Assembly: GCA_030770535.1 (NCBI GenBank)
Contig: JASVEC010000010.1
Coordinates: 1,364,001 to 1,428,000 of the forward strand
Direction of reading: 5' to 3'
Source: Batkoa obscura
Taxonomy: Eukaryota > Entomophthoromycota > Entomophthoromycetes > Entomophthorales > Batkoaceae
Length of the DNA stretch: 64,000 bases
Shown here: positions 22,666 through 33,066 of the stretch, one piece after another
Numbering within the stretch: the first letter of the stretch is position 1
How the letters are laid out: every line of letters starts with the position of its first letter
The notes under the pieces: generated by a model
What the model saw: the letters and a program-made list of their open reading frames with translations, nothing else
Told to the model about the DNA's origin: nothing
Databases searched by the model: none
Position numbers and translations under genes: made by a program

Positions 22666-24571
22666 CTATTTATTTTTTAACTGGTTTTGGAGTTCTTTAA
22701 TCTGATCAGAGATGGGCTCAAATTTAATAGGGCAGTTATTCCAATGTTGATTTATATTAGTTTTGAGTTGGTCAAACGTCAACCATTGTTTATCTGTTTT
22801 GGTGCCATTATAAACTAATTTTAACAAATCATTAGATTTATACTTTTGTTCGTATTCTACTTGATCTTCTGGTTTAGGATATACTTTAGGCAACTAATAA
22901 TGTATTTAGTTCAAGATCAATTCAATAAAATACAAAATTACGTTGTTAGAATCGAGGAGCACCATAAATTGCCCAGGCAACGAAAATTTACTTGTATCTG
23001 TTTTCGGTAACTTGGCTATTAATCTTACTGAATCATCTTTTTCCTTAATGTAGCTCAGTTTGGTAGCAAAACTCATAGTGTCTCTGTTAAGTTTCTATCA
23101 TATTAAATTGTTTATGTAAAGTAAGAACAGCTATTAAACTTACTTGTAACAACCCACCTCCCATGCCAAACGCTATATTTTCACTAGAGTAGCCAGCTTC
23201 TATTACAGCATCTAATATCTTTTCTAATACGATTATATCAATACCGTCGCCTTGAATCACCCCGCAGCCATTCAATACCTTTTACATTTGTTAATTTGTT
23301 TGTCAAGATTTATCCTAATATCCTAAGTTTACTTTATAGCCCTTACTGTTTATTGTAGAACCAAAAACCTGATCGCCAGCACTAAAAAAATCAGATCATT
23401 AAAGACAAAATCAAAAGGAAGTTTACTTCAAAGCCATCAAAACAGTTTTAATTGGATCTCCAGAATCTGGTCTTAAGACCATAAACCCTCCTTTGCCTAC
23501 TTTTTCACTTGCTATCTCTGGTAATATTTTTTCCAATGCTACTTTGTAATCATACGAATCCATCACGCAGGCAAACACTCCGCTTCCGAATTTCTCTATC
23601 ATTTTTAAGATGGCTTGCTAAATCAACGTTAATGTACTATCTAAACAGGTATCATTTTAACCTACTTTCTCATTGAGATGACTGGTCATGACCGAGTGCT
23701 CTGTTGCTGGTATCGAGCTTGCTATTGGAGCCCCATTGTTCCAGTTAAATTGGCCATAATAGGCAGCTGATAAAGTATCAGAACCTTCAAAGTTTAACTA
23801 AAATAAAAATAAAGACAGTAAAACAAAAACTACGAATTAAATTACCAGATGAGCCATGCCACCCAAGATACTTTGCTCTACTGAAGTACAGCCTCGAAAC
23901 CCAAAATCATGTAACCTTGAATTTATTAAAAAGTTTTTTTCTTTATCAACGCTTTTTTCAAAACTTTTTTCAATAATCGTTTTACATTGTCTTGATAAGG
24001 TTGCTACTGTACATGGATACTTTTAATTGTTATCCTTAGTTACGTATAAAGTATAATACTTATAATTAAAATTTACCCAAATCATTGTTAACAAAGCTTC
24101 TAAGTAAGTGATCAGTCCAGAATAAGGTTCTTCTGCCACCATAACCATAACTGGTACATGGGGATAAACAACGGTCCCTTCTTCCAAGGCATAAATAGAA
24201 ATTGGAAAATAACCATTGTTTTCATTGATCATCTTTAAAAACAATTCTTCAGGGAATGGAAACTTTGTAAATCCAGCGTTATGGGTTTCGAAAAACCTTT
24301 TGCTTTTCTCTAAATCTTCCAAAGACCATTGCTTGTCTATATAGTTCTCTATAAAATATCTCAATCCAAAGAATATAATCCTTTCATCCGAACCTTTATT
24401 ATAACTCTGTCGAAATGAACTATAGGCTACCATCTTTATATTGATTATTAAATAAGGTTTGATATTATTTAAAAACCTTTTTACCTTCTTCGAGTCTGGG
24501 AACAGATAGGGATGAGATAGTTTGTAACTATCTGTTAGTAAAAATATTGGTATTCCAAATGGACCGCTCAT
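22666..24571 (-). CDS. Nicotinamide phosphoribosyltransferase (NAMPT)
   Basis: Nine exons join in frame: 24571-24485, 24433-24077, 24019-23846, 23797-23666, 23617-23427, 23381-23333, 23278-23144, 23094-22942, 22893-22666, giving 501 residues (human NAMPT is 491). The enzyme makes NMN from nicotinamide and PRPP in NAD salvage. Seen motifs: LLTDSYKLSHPY at the N-terminus, LHDFGFRG, FEGSDT (Asp213, matching human Asp219), PATEHSVMT (His240, the phosphorylated His247 of human), LRPDSGDP (299 onward), VIQGDGIDI, and FGMGGGLLQ. Intron 1 is 51 nt, divisible by three and stop-free, so retention would insert 17 residues. The acceptor before KLNRDTMSFA was chosen because it restores the family sequence. 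All catalytic positions I can check are intact. Confidence 0.92.
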
Positions 24572-25713
24572 TCTGTATATTTGTGTATTATAACAAAAAA
24601 TCTTTTGATTTTTAACTTTAGACTGGTTTTGATGATGTAAGTTGTATCATTCAAGTTTTTAGCCAATTATATATAAGCATAAACTGTTACTTGCTATTAT
24701 TGCTATTTAATTGAACAAACATTATATTTGTTATATGCTATATTTACTCTCAATTACAATAAAGCTATACTAAATATTAAAGCAAATAAAACTATTATCA
24801 ATTTTAAAGTATGAGATATCAACTTTATATAAGCTTCGAAATTGGTTTTTTAGTTTAAATATTGAAGTTATTTTCTAGTTTTTATCTTTATGAACTAAAA
24901 TCTTTATCTACCAATCCAACTACGATTGTAATTAAAAAATTATTTAATACAATCGTACACTATTGCTTTTATTATTTGTTTAATTTAATCTAAAGATTTG
25001 TGTGTGAAATCAAAGTTATTTTCCTTTCATTTTATAAGGTATTTTTTCGTAAAAATAACAGTGAGGTTTAACTTAAATAAGCCACCCTCTTTACTTAGAT
25101 TATCTAATAAATGAGTTTAAATTATTTAAAAAACTTGTTTTTATTTCGAGTATTATAATAATGAGTTCATATATTTGTTTTACCGGAAATTACTTTGTTT
25201 TATTATAAATTAAAATTAATTTAATGATACCCCTCCTCATTCTTTTACTCCTTTCTTTTTATCAGTGTACTAAAAAAACATATGTAGTATAGACAGTACC
25301 ATATACATGCTTCATAATCCACAAGAAACAAAACAAGTACGATATTAGAAGCGCAGTATAGATATATATTACGATGTAAATAAAGGAGTTGCCTGGGGTG
25401 AAACCTGAAACCAAACGAACTAGAATAAATTTTAAGTCAAAGTATATTTAATGCTTTATTGGACTTCGCCTTCAAAATAAACCAATAAAACTAAAAATAG
25501 CTATAAACTGAGCTAAAAATATAACAGAGGTTTATTTTTCAAAGAACTAATGAAAAAGCCTTTTATCCCTTCAATTAACATCCCTTAATTTTAAAAAAAA
25601 ATAACAATGTGGAGTAAACTAACTTCATATAAAGCAGAAAAATATAACTTTATTATACTAAAACAACACTAATAATAAAATAAAAAACTATTCAGATCCT
25701 ATACTATCAGCCC
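24572..25713. other. Intergenic
   Basis: Promoter side of NAMPT and 3' side of the zinc-finger gene. No other gene is seen. Confidence 0.35.
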
Positions 25714-26295
25714 TTAAGCAACTTTCGCACCAGCTTCTGCACTCTCTTCCAATTTTGCTTTAGTAAATTGATGCCTTTTGCTCTGTACATGTTGATTATA
25801 ATTTTCCAACCGTTTAAATGATACAAAACATATTTTACACGAATATGGCTTTGTCCCTGAATGTTCTTTGATATGACGTGTTAGGTGCACTTTTTGTTTA
25901 AATGATTTATCGCATAAATGACATGTATATCTTTTTTCATTGTTAACGATGACTGTTGTTGAAGTATCCCTGAGCTTTGCGCCTAGGGGAGCACCTGGAA
26001 TCACAGTATTTGGTTTGGTAGGCGTAAGCAAGGGACTTGGCGGGGGAGGAATAGGATTATCAATATTATCATCTATATCGTCCAACTTTAAACGGATGGG
26101 GTAACACCAACGTTCGTAGTGGGTATACACCAATTCATCGTTATTTTTTTGAAAATTTTTACTAAAGTGTTTTTTAATGTTGTGCCAGTTGAAGGATTTT
26201 TCAGTTTGAAAGTATTTGTTACATTTGCCGCAAAACAAACGTGCGCTACCACTAATGCCTATCGTTCTATTCTCCATCCTTAAGTTATTATGCAT
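25714..26295 (-). CDS. C2H2 zinc-finger protein, three fingers
   Basis: 193 residues in one exon. Finger 1 is at about 22-44 (FCGKCNKYF, then WHNIKKHF) and is isolated. A Pro-rich spacer (PIPPPPSPLLTPTKP) follows. Fingers 2 and 3 are adjacent at about 121-170 (YTCHLCDKSF, HLTRHIKEH, a TGEKP-like linker SGTKPYSCKIC, then HVQSKRH). The two linked fingers are a plausible DNA-binding unit. The start could be the second Met (MENRTIG, 6 residues in). A TATA box and several CCAAT boxes lie upstream. Target genes cannot be inferred. Confidence 0.82.
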   Translation of the reverse strand: MHNNLRMENRTIGISGSARLFCGKCNKYFQTEKSFNWHNIKKHFSKNFQKNNDELVYTHYERWCYPIRLKLDDIDDNIDNPIPPPPSPLLTPTKPNTVIPGAPLGAKLRDTSTTVIVNNEKRYTCHLCDKSFKQKVHLTRHIKEHSGTKPYSCKICFVSFKRLENYNQHVQSKRHQFTKAKLEESAEAGAKVA

Positions 26296-26329
26296 CTAAA
26301 AAGTGACAAGCTCGAAGCTAAGCCTCTGG

Positions 26330-26460
26330 TTTATATACCTCAAATTTTTAGAGCTTAGTTTTGATTGGCGCTTGGAAGCTTAATTAGTTTTTACTCATGG
26401 TGATTGGCTCAGTTATCCCTGAATTCTTTAAGGGATTGGCTTAGATCTGCTTGATCCAAT
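26330..26460 (-). promoter_or_regulatory. TATA box and CCAAT cluster upstream of zinc-finger gene
   Basis: On the coding (minus) strand TATATAAA lies at 26337-26330, about 35 nt before the ATG. Further upstream CCAATC occurs at 26368-26363, 26407-26402 and 26439-26434. An inverted CCAAT sits at 26456-26460. CCAAT is the known site of the fungal HAP (NF-Y) complex. Confidence 0.6.
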
Positions 26461-28362
26461 CGGAACTTTCTAAGCCATTTGTTTAGAACTCGAACTCATA
26501 TATATTAGAAATACAGAGAGATTTAGAATATTTATTCATTGTTATGGTCTATTATAGTATATTTTGAAGTCAAATATAAGACTTGTTTTCTAAAATTCTT
26601 TGTATTTGTATGAACCTTTATGTTTATTTTTGAATGATAGTAGAATTTTAACAGTTTCAAGTCCATTTCTATACACCTATCAATTAGAATTTGTTTTAAA
26701 AACATCATTTTGATTTGAATCATTTATTTTATATGCTATTTTTAACCTTACCTTAACTGTTCTACAAATTAATATCAAAAATATTCTTTAAGTCATAGTA
26801 TTGTCTTAATCGTTAATATTCATTTCTATAGTTTTAACGCTATAGCAAGCTATTGTTAGAAGTTAGATTAGAACCAATGTTATGATGTTAACTGTACTAT
26901 CTTTTAAATACCTTTAAGCTATTAATTTAAAAAAGCAATTTTATTGACTCGTTACTTAGATTAATATTTAGATATATATCACTAAAATTGATCTATACAA
27001 TTTTAAATTATAAATTATCTCAATATTTGTAATTATTTAAAATTGAAGGTATAATTGTTGTCTAATTTGAATTATGTTTACAATCGATTTTTTTACTTCT
27101 AAAAGATCAACTTAAGTTTATAATCCATAAGTTTAAAATAATAAAAATACAATGTTATCTGATAAATATAAAGAACACCTTAAAATGACATCGCCTAAAA
27201 CGTATTGGAAAAATGGTTTATTTTACTAATGCTTCATATATATAACTCAAGTTTGTTATTTTTTTTAAAATATTAATTTCTACCTAAAAAGCTACAACTT
27301 ATTTTATTACTCAAATAAATTAAATGACGAAATTCAAAGGGATAAATTTAATCAATTGATTATTAATGCTTAAGAAAAGTAAAAATGCTCAAACACTTTA
27401 TTGGTTAAAATAAAAAGCTAAAAGATACTGAGAAACTTTAAGGACTAAATTTAAAGATATAGTATATAGGCTCGTTGAAGCAGAATTTCTATAAAGGGGC
27501 TATATCTGTAGCCCTCTAATATACCTTACAATCCAAAAAAATTTAAAGAATTTAGTAATGTAAAGGACATGTTTTATTAAAAAAGTTCATAGTTTAAAAT
27601 AATAAATCAAAACTTGGCCTATAAAAGTATAGTTTACTTCGCTATCCAATAATATTTATTACTCCAATAACTTGGTACAAAAATACTGGTTTACAAATAA
27701 GGATTTAAATATATAATATAGAACTGAATACTACATTTTAGCACCTATTGATAAGCATTAAACATATATAAGTAACTATAATTACTAAAGTTAAATTGAG
27801 TTGTTTTATAGTATAAATAAACAAAAGAATAATGGAAATACCCATAAATTACCTTAATTTCAGTCTGTTATCTTAGGTACTTTAATAATTACTGGGAACT
27901 AAATGATAACAAATCAGATTTTGAATAGCATATCAACTCGAGAATAAATTAGATTAAAAAACAAAAGGATGGTATTAATATAATTTCAAAACTCAAAGGA
28001 TAGCTTTTATTTACAGTGTAATATCATTTGTTAAAACAATCAGTCTACAATTAATTAAGTTCACAGTTTAGTTCACTTTTATTACTATATCTGTCATATA
28101 TTTCATAATTTTGTTCCAAAATTGAAGATTATAGGTTAATTGAAAAATTAAAATCCAGAGTCGAAGAATGAAATTTCTATTTGTAGGAGCATCCCTGGTA
28201 AGAAATAGGGATTAAAAAGGGAATTGAATTAACAATCTCAATCTACCATAACCATGTAAGTAACATTAAATAATAAATTATGATGAACTCAAATGATTAA
28301 AAGAACACTCATAGGTATCAAGATGGAATTTTTCAAGCTTTTTTATCTTCTTATTTTACATA
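26461..28362. other. Long AT-rich intergenic region
   Basis: No convincing gene is seen. At 28168 an ATG-led run (MKFLFVGASL) ending in a GTAAG donor could be a short upstream exon or uORF of the mucin-like gene. I could not join it in frame with confidence. Confidence 0.35.
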
Positions 28363-31300
28363 ATGTTTATATTAATTAATAACAATACCGTATGGAAATG
28401 GTTAACATACGCTACCTTAATAATATTAGTAATAAATATTGGTACGATAAACGGTTATAAAGATAGTATAGTTAAAAATAATAATATAATTGATAGTAAA
28501 GGAAGCAATGATTTAAATTTGATCAACGTAAAGAAGCTCTTAAGAAGACAAAATCAAAATAGTGAAAGTACTAATAAGTCATCCGAGACTGAAACAGGTT
28601 CCACTTCATCGACCCAAACCCAACAACAAACTCAACCTGCTGAAACCTCAAATACATTTTCATCGCCAAGTGAGAGTGTAACTCCCATGCCTCCAACTAC
28701 TACAAAAAGTACAGAATCTACATTAGAAAGTGTACCCACCATTTCTACTACAGAAAGCACAACCACAGTATCTACTACAAGCAGTAATAGTTCACCTTCG
28801 CTATCTATTACCACAAAGGAAACTTCATCTATAGAGTCTATCAGTAGTAAAGAAACTTCATCGATTCAACCATCAACTAGTACTGAAGGCTCAACTACTC
28901 CATCAACAACTTCATCATCTACTGTAACTGCTACTAATACTGATAATTCATCGAGTGCAACTACTACTAGTAACAATACCTCATCTACTAGTACTGAAGT
29001 CTCTACCAGTCTATCAAATTCTTCTACTGCAACTTCTACTAGTAGTGACAATTCATCAAGTACAACTACCACTAGTGTTAATAGCTCATCAAGTGCAACT
29101 ACTACTAGTAACAATACCTCATCCACTGCAACTTCTACTAGCGACAATTCATCAAGTGCATCCACTAGTACTGAAATCTCTACTAGTCCATCAACTTCAT
29201 CCACTCCAACTTCTAGTAGCGACAATTCATCCACTCTAACTACTAGTAGCAACAATTCATCCACTCCAACTACTAGTAGCGATAATTCATCCACTCCAAC
29301 TACTAGTAGCGACAATTCATCCACTCCAACTACTAGTAGCGACAATTCATCCACTCCAACTACTAGTAGCAACAATTCATCTACTCCAACTACTAGTAGC
29401 GACAATTCATCCACTCCAACTTCTAGTAGCGACAATTCATCCACTCCAACTTCTAGTAGCGACAATTCATCCACTCCAACTACTAGTAGCAATAATTCAT
29501 CCACTCCAACCACTAGTAGCGACAATTCATCCACTCCAACTACTAGTAGCGACAATTCATCCACTCCAACTACTAGTAGCAACAATTCATCTACTCCAAC
29601 CACTAGTAGCAATAATTCATCCACTCCAACCACTAGTAGCAATAATTCATCCACTCCAACTTCTAGTAGCGACAATTCATCTACTCCAACCACTAGTAGC
29701 GATAATTCATCTACTCCAACCACTAGTAGCAATAATTCATCCACTCCAACTTCTAGTAGCGATAATTCATCCACTCCAACTTCTAGTAGCGACAATTCAT
29801 CCACTCTAACTACTAGTAGTAACAATTCATCCACTCCAACTACTAGTAGCGATAATTCATCCACTCCAACTTCTAGTAGCGACAATTCATCCACTCCAAC
29901 TACTAGTAGCAACAATTCATCCACTCCAACTACTAGTAGCAATAATTCATCCACTCCAACTACTAGTAGCGACAATTCATCCACTCCAACTACTAGTAGC
30001 GACAATTCATCCACTCCAACTACTAGTAGCGACAATTCATCCACTCCAACTACTAGTAGCAACAATTCATCCACTCCAACTTCTAGTAGCGATAATTCAT
30101 CCACTCCAACTTCTAGTAGCGACAATTCATCCACTCCAACTTCTAGTAGCAATAATTCATCTACTCCAACCACTAGTAGCGACAATTCATCCACTCCAAC
30201 TTCTAGTAGCGATAATTCATCTACTCCAACTACTAGTAGCGACAATTCATCTACTCCAACTTCTAGTAGCGATAATTCATCTACTCCAACTTCTAGTAGC
30301 AATAATTCATCCACTCCAACCACTAGTAGCAATAATTCATCTACTCCAACCACTAGTAGCGACAATTCATCTACTCCAACCACTAGTAGCGATAATTCAT
30401 CTACTCCAACCACTAGTAGCGATAATTCATCTACTCCAACCACTAGTAGCGACAATTCATCTACTCCAACTTCTAGTAGCGATAATTCATCTACTCCAAC
30501 TTCTAGTAGCAATAATTCATCTACTCCAACTTCTAGTAGCGACAATTCATCTACTCCAACTACTAGTAGCGACAATTCATCCACTCCAACTTCTAGTAGC
30601 GATAATTCATCCACTCCAACTTCTAGTAGCGACAATTCATCCACTCCAACTTCTAGTAGCAATAATTCATCTACTCCAACTTCTAGTAGCGACAATTCAT
30701 CCACTCCAACTTCTAGTAGCGATAATTCATCTACTCCAACCACTAGTAGCAATAATTCATCCACTCCAACTACTAGTAGCGATAATTCATCCACTCCAAC
30801 TACTAGTAGCGACAATTCATCTACTCCAACTTCTAGTAGCGACAATTCATCCACTCCAACTACTAGTAGCGACAATTCATCCACTCCAACTTCTAGTAGC
30901 GACAATTCATCCACTCCAACTTCTAGTAGCGACAATTCATCTACTCCAACTTCTAGTAGCGACAATTCATCTACTCCAACCACTAGTAGCGACAATTCAT
31001 CTACTCCAACTTCTAGTAGCGACAATTCATCCACCCCAACTTCTAGTAGCGATAATTCATCCACTCCAACTACTAGTAGCAATAATTCATCCACTCCAAC
31101 TTCTAGTAGCGACAATTCATCTACTCCAACTACTAGTAGCGACAATTCATCTACTCCAACTTCTAGTAGCGATAATTCATCCACTCCAACCACTAGTAGC
31201 AATAATTCATCCACTCCAACTTCTAGTAGCGACAATTCATCTACTCCAACTTCTAGTAGCGACAATTCATCTACTCCAACTTCTAGTAGCAATAATTCAT

Positions 31301-33066
31301 CTACTCCAACTTCTAGTAGCGACAATTCATCCACCCCAACTTCTAGTAGCGATAATTCATCCACTCCAACTACTAGTAGCAATAATTCATCCACTCCAAC
31401 TACTAGTAGCGACAATTCATCTACTCCAACTTCTAGTAGCGACAATTCATCCACTCCAACTTCTAGTAGCGACAATTCATCCACTCCAACTTCTAGTAGC
31501 GACAATTCATCTACTCCAACTACTAGTAGCAATAATTCATCTACTCCAACCACTAGTAGCGACAATTCATCTACTCCAACTACTAGTAGCGACAATTCAT
31601 CTACTCCAACTTCTAGTAGCGACAATTCATCCACTCCAACTTCTAGTAGCGATAATTCATCCACTCCAACTACTAGTAGCAATAATTCATCCACTCCAAC
31701 TACTAGTAGCGATAATTCATCCACTCCAACTTCTAGTAGCGACAATTCATCTACTCCAACTACTAGTAGCAATAATTCATCCACTCCAACTTCTAGTAGC
31801 AACAATTCATCCACTCCAACTTCTAGTAGCGATAATTCATCCACTCCAACTTCTAGTAGCGACAATTCATCCACTCCAACTTCTAGTAGCGACAATTCAT
31901 CCACTCCAACTACTAGTAGCGACAATTCATCCACTCCAACCACTAGTAGCAATAATTCATCTACTCCAACTTCTAGTAGCGACAATTCATCCACTCCAAC
32001 TTCTAGTAGCGACAATTCATCTACTCCAACTACTAGTAGCGACAATTCATCCACTCCAACCACTAGTAGCAATAATTCATCTACTCCAACTTCTAGTAGC
32101 GACAATTCATCTACTCCGACTACTAGTAGCAATAATTCATCTACTCCAACCACTAGTAGCGATAATTCATCTACTACTAACTCAATTACAACTGAAACTA
32201 GCGCTTCAACCTCCACCTCGGGTACAGCTGAAACTACAGGCACTACTCAAACTACGGGTACAACTGAAACTACCCAGACTACTGCTTCTACTGCAACCAC
32301 AATTACTACAGGATCTACTGCTTCTACTAACACAATTGAAACTTCTACTGATGCCACATCAACCAGAGAAACAAGCACTGGATCTGTTTCTTCAGACAAA
32401 ACCACCAGTTTTACAACTTCAACGGCAACTGATTCCAGCTCAACCACTCAAATAAAAGCGCTTCCATCCGATGTTGCGGCCGCAGTTAGTTTTGAAATAC
32501 CAGCTGAAGAATATTATCCATTTACCATTATTATACGTAACAGAAACTATCTTTCATTTATTGATTCCGACACTTCAGCTCCAAATATGAACTCAGTCAA
32601 AGCATTTAGTAGTGACCTTATTGATGACTTTACCGATTTACTGTCTCAGCCACGCAATCGATTTTTCGTCCATCGTATTCAGCCTAGAAAAGCTGCAGAT
32701 TTGGTTGGTGACTCAGGATTAGATATCGAGGTACTTTTACTTCCTTCTGATGATCCTAATGACCCTACCATGTATGATCTCAAAAAGCAGTTTGATAATA
32801 TTGTACAAAATGAACGCTATAGATTAGCTTCTACCAAAGTGTTAAAAGACCTTGATATTGATCTGTTTATCAAAACCAATAATGGATATGGCAGACCAGA
32901 AGATTATGGGATCAATGGAAAATCTTCTAGTCCATACGCAGGAGTAGGGAGTGTTACACCTACACCTCAAAAATATTTTACCATTGGTGGATCAGTTGCT
33001 GCCGCTTTTGTTTATGCATTGATCACTGTTGGGTTCATTCGCTACCGTAGATCTTTATCAACTTAA
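28363..33066 (+). CDS. Mucin-like Ser/Thr-rich cell-surface protein
   Basis: 1567 residues in one exon. Residues 12-33 are a hydrophobic signal or signal-anchor, and a dibasic site (LLRRQ) lies near 67, a possible Kex2-type cut. Residues 70-279 and 1270-1365 are irregular Ser/Thr-rich. Residues 280-1269 are 99 ten-residue units of the form STPTSSSDNS, each with an NSS N-glycosylation sequon. A folded non-repetitive domain follows (about 1370-1510: YYPFTIIIRNRNYLSF, RFFVHRIQPRKAADL, EVLLLPSDDPND, LDIDLFI). One membrane helix (about 1537-1559) and the short basic tail RYRRSLST finish it. The layout is that of a signalling mucin or adhesin held in the plasma membrane. The folded domain has the size and position of a SEA-like module, but I cannot confirm that. 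A role in wall sensing or adhesion is inference. Confidence 0.85.
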   Translation: MFILINNNTVWKWLTYATLIILVINIGTINGYKDSIVKNNNIIDSKGSNDLNLINVKKLLRRQNQNSESTNKSSETETGSTSSTQTQQQTQPAETSNTFSSPSESVTPMPPTTTKSTESTLESVPTISTTESTTTVSTTSSNSSPSLSITTKETSSIESISSKETSSIQPSTSTEGSTTPSTTSSSTVTATNTDNSSSATTTSNNTSSTSTEVSTSLSNSSTATSTSSDNSSSTTTTSVNSSSSATTTSNNTSSTATSTSDNSSSASTSTEISTSPSTSSTPTSSSDNSSTLTTSSNNSSTPTTSSDNSSTPTTSSDNSSTPTTSSDNSSTPTTSSNNSSTPTTSSDNSSTPTSSSDNSSTPTSSSDNSSTPTTSSNNSSTPTTSSDNSSTPTTSSDNSSTPTTSSNNSSTPTTSSNNSSTPTTSSNNSSTPTSSSDNSSTPTTSSDNSSTPTTSSNNSSTPTSSSDNSSTPTSSSDNSSTLTTSSNNSSTPTTSSDNSSTPTSSSDNSSTPTTSSNNSSTPTTSSNNSSTPTTSSDNSSTPTTSSDNSSTPTTSSDNSSTPTTSSNNSSTPTSSSDNSSTPTSSSDNSSTPTSSSNNSSTPTTSSDNSSTPTSSSDNSSTPTTSSDNSSTPTSSSDNSSTPTSSSNNSSTPTTSSNNSSTPTTSSDNSSTPTTSSDNSSTPTTSSDNSSTPTTSSDNSSTPTSSSDNSSTPTSSSNNSSTPTSSSDNSSTPTTSSDNSSTPTSSSDNSSTPTSSSDNSSTPTSSSNNSSTPTSSSDNSSTPTSSSDNSSTPTTSSNNSSTPTTSSDNSSTPTTSSDNSSTPTSSSDNSSTPTTSSDNSSTPTSSSDNSSTPTSSSDNSSTPTSSSDNSSTPTTSSDNSSTPTSSSDNSSTPTSSSDNSSTPTTSSNNSSTPTSSSDNSSTPTTSSDNSSTPTSSSDNSSTPTTSSNNSSTPTSSSDNSSTPTSSSDNSSTPTSSSNNSSTPTSSSDNSSTPTSSSDNSSTPTTSSNNSSTPTTSSDNSSTPTSSSDNSSTPTSSSDNSSTPTSSSDNSSTPTTSSNNSSTPTTSSDNSSTPTTSSDNSSTPTSSSDNSSTPTSSSDNSSTPTTSSNNSSTPTTSSDNSSTPTSSSDNSSTPTTSSNNSSTPTSSSNNSSTPTSSSDNSSTPTSSSDNSSTPTSSSDNSSTPTTSSDNSSTPTTSSNNSSTPTSSSDNSSTPTSSSDNSSTPTTSSDNSSTPTTSSNNSSTPTSSSDNSSTPTTSSNNSSTPTTSSDNSSTTNSITTETSASTSTSGTAETTGTTQTTGTTETTQTTASTATTITTGSTASTNTIETSTDATSTRETSTGSVSSDKTTSFTTSTATDSSSTTQIKALPSDVAAAVSFEIPAEEYYPFTIIIRNRNYLSFIDSDTSAPNMNSVKAFSSDLIDDFTDLLSQPRNRFFVHRIQPRKAADLVGDSGLDIEVLLLPSDDPNDPTMYDLKKQFDNIVQNERYRLASTKVLKDLDIDLFIKTNNGYGRPEDYGINGKSSSPYAGVGSVTPTPQKYFTIGGSVAAAFVYALITVGFIRYRRSLST
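29200..32169 (+). repeat. 30-bp coding minisatellite, 99 units
   Basis: 2970 bp is exactly 99 units of 30 bp with no length change. Variation is confined to a few codon positions: TCC/TCT, CCA (CTA twice, CCC twice), TCT/ACT/ACC, and GAC/GAT/AAC/AAT. Lack of stops also on the opposite strand makes a spurious 1125-codon antisense frame. Confidence 0.95.

Noticed and set aside
28168-28210. ATG-led MKFLFVGASL run with a GTAAG donor as exon 1 of the mucin-like gene
   Set aside because: The main frame already has its own start and signal segment, and no acceptor joining in frame was convincing.
28866-32243. 1125-codon open frame on the minus strand with LLLVVGVDEL repeats
   Set aside because: It is the antisense shadow of the 30-bp coding minisatellite, which lacks stops in this frame. 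The plus-strand gene has a signal, a domain and a membrane helix.
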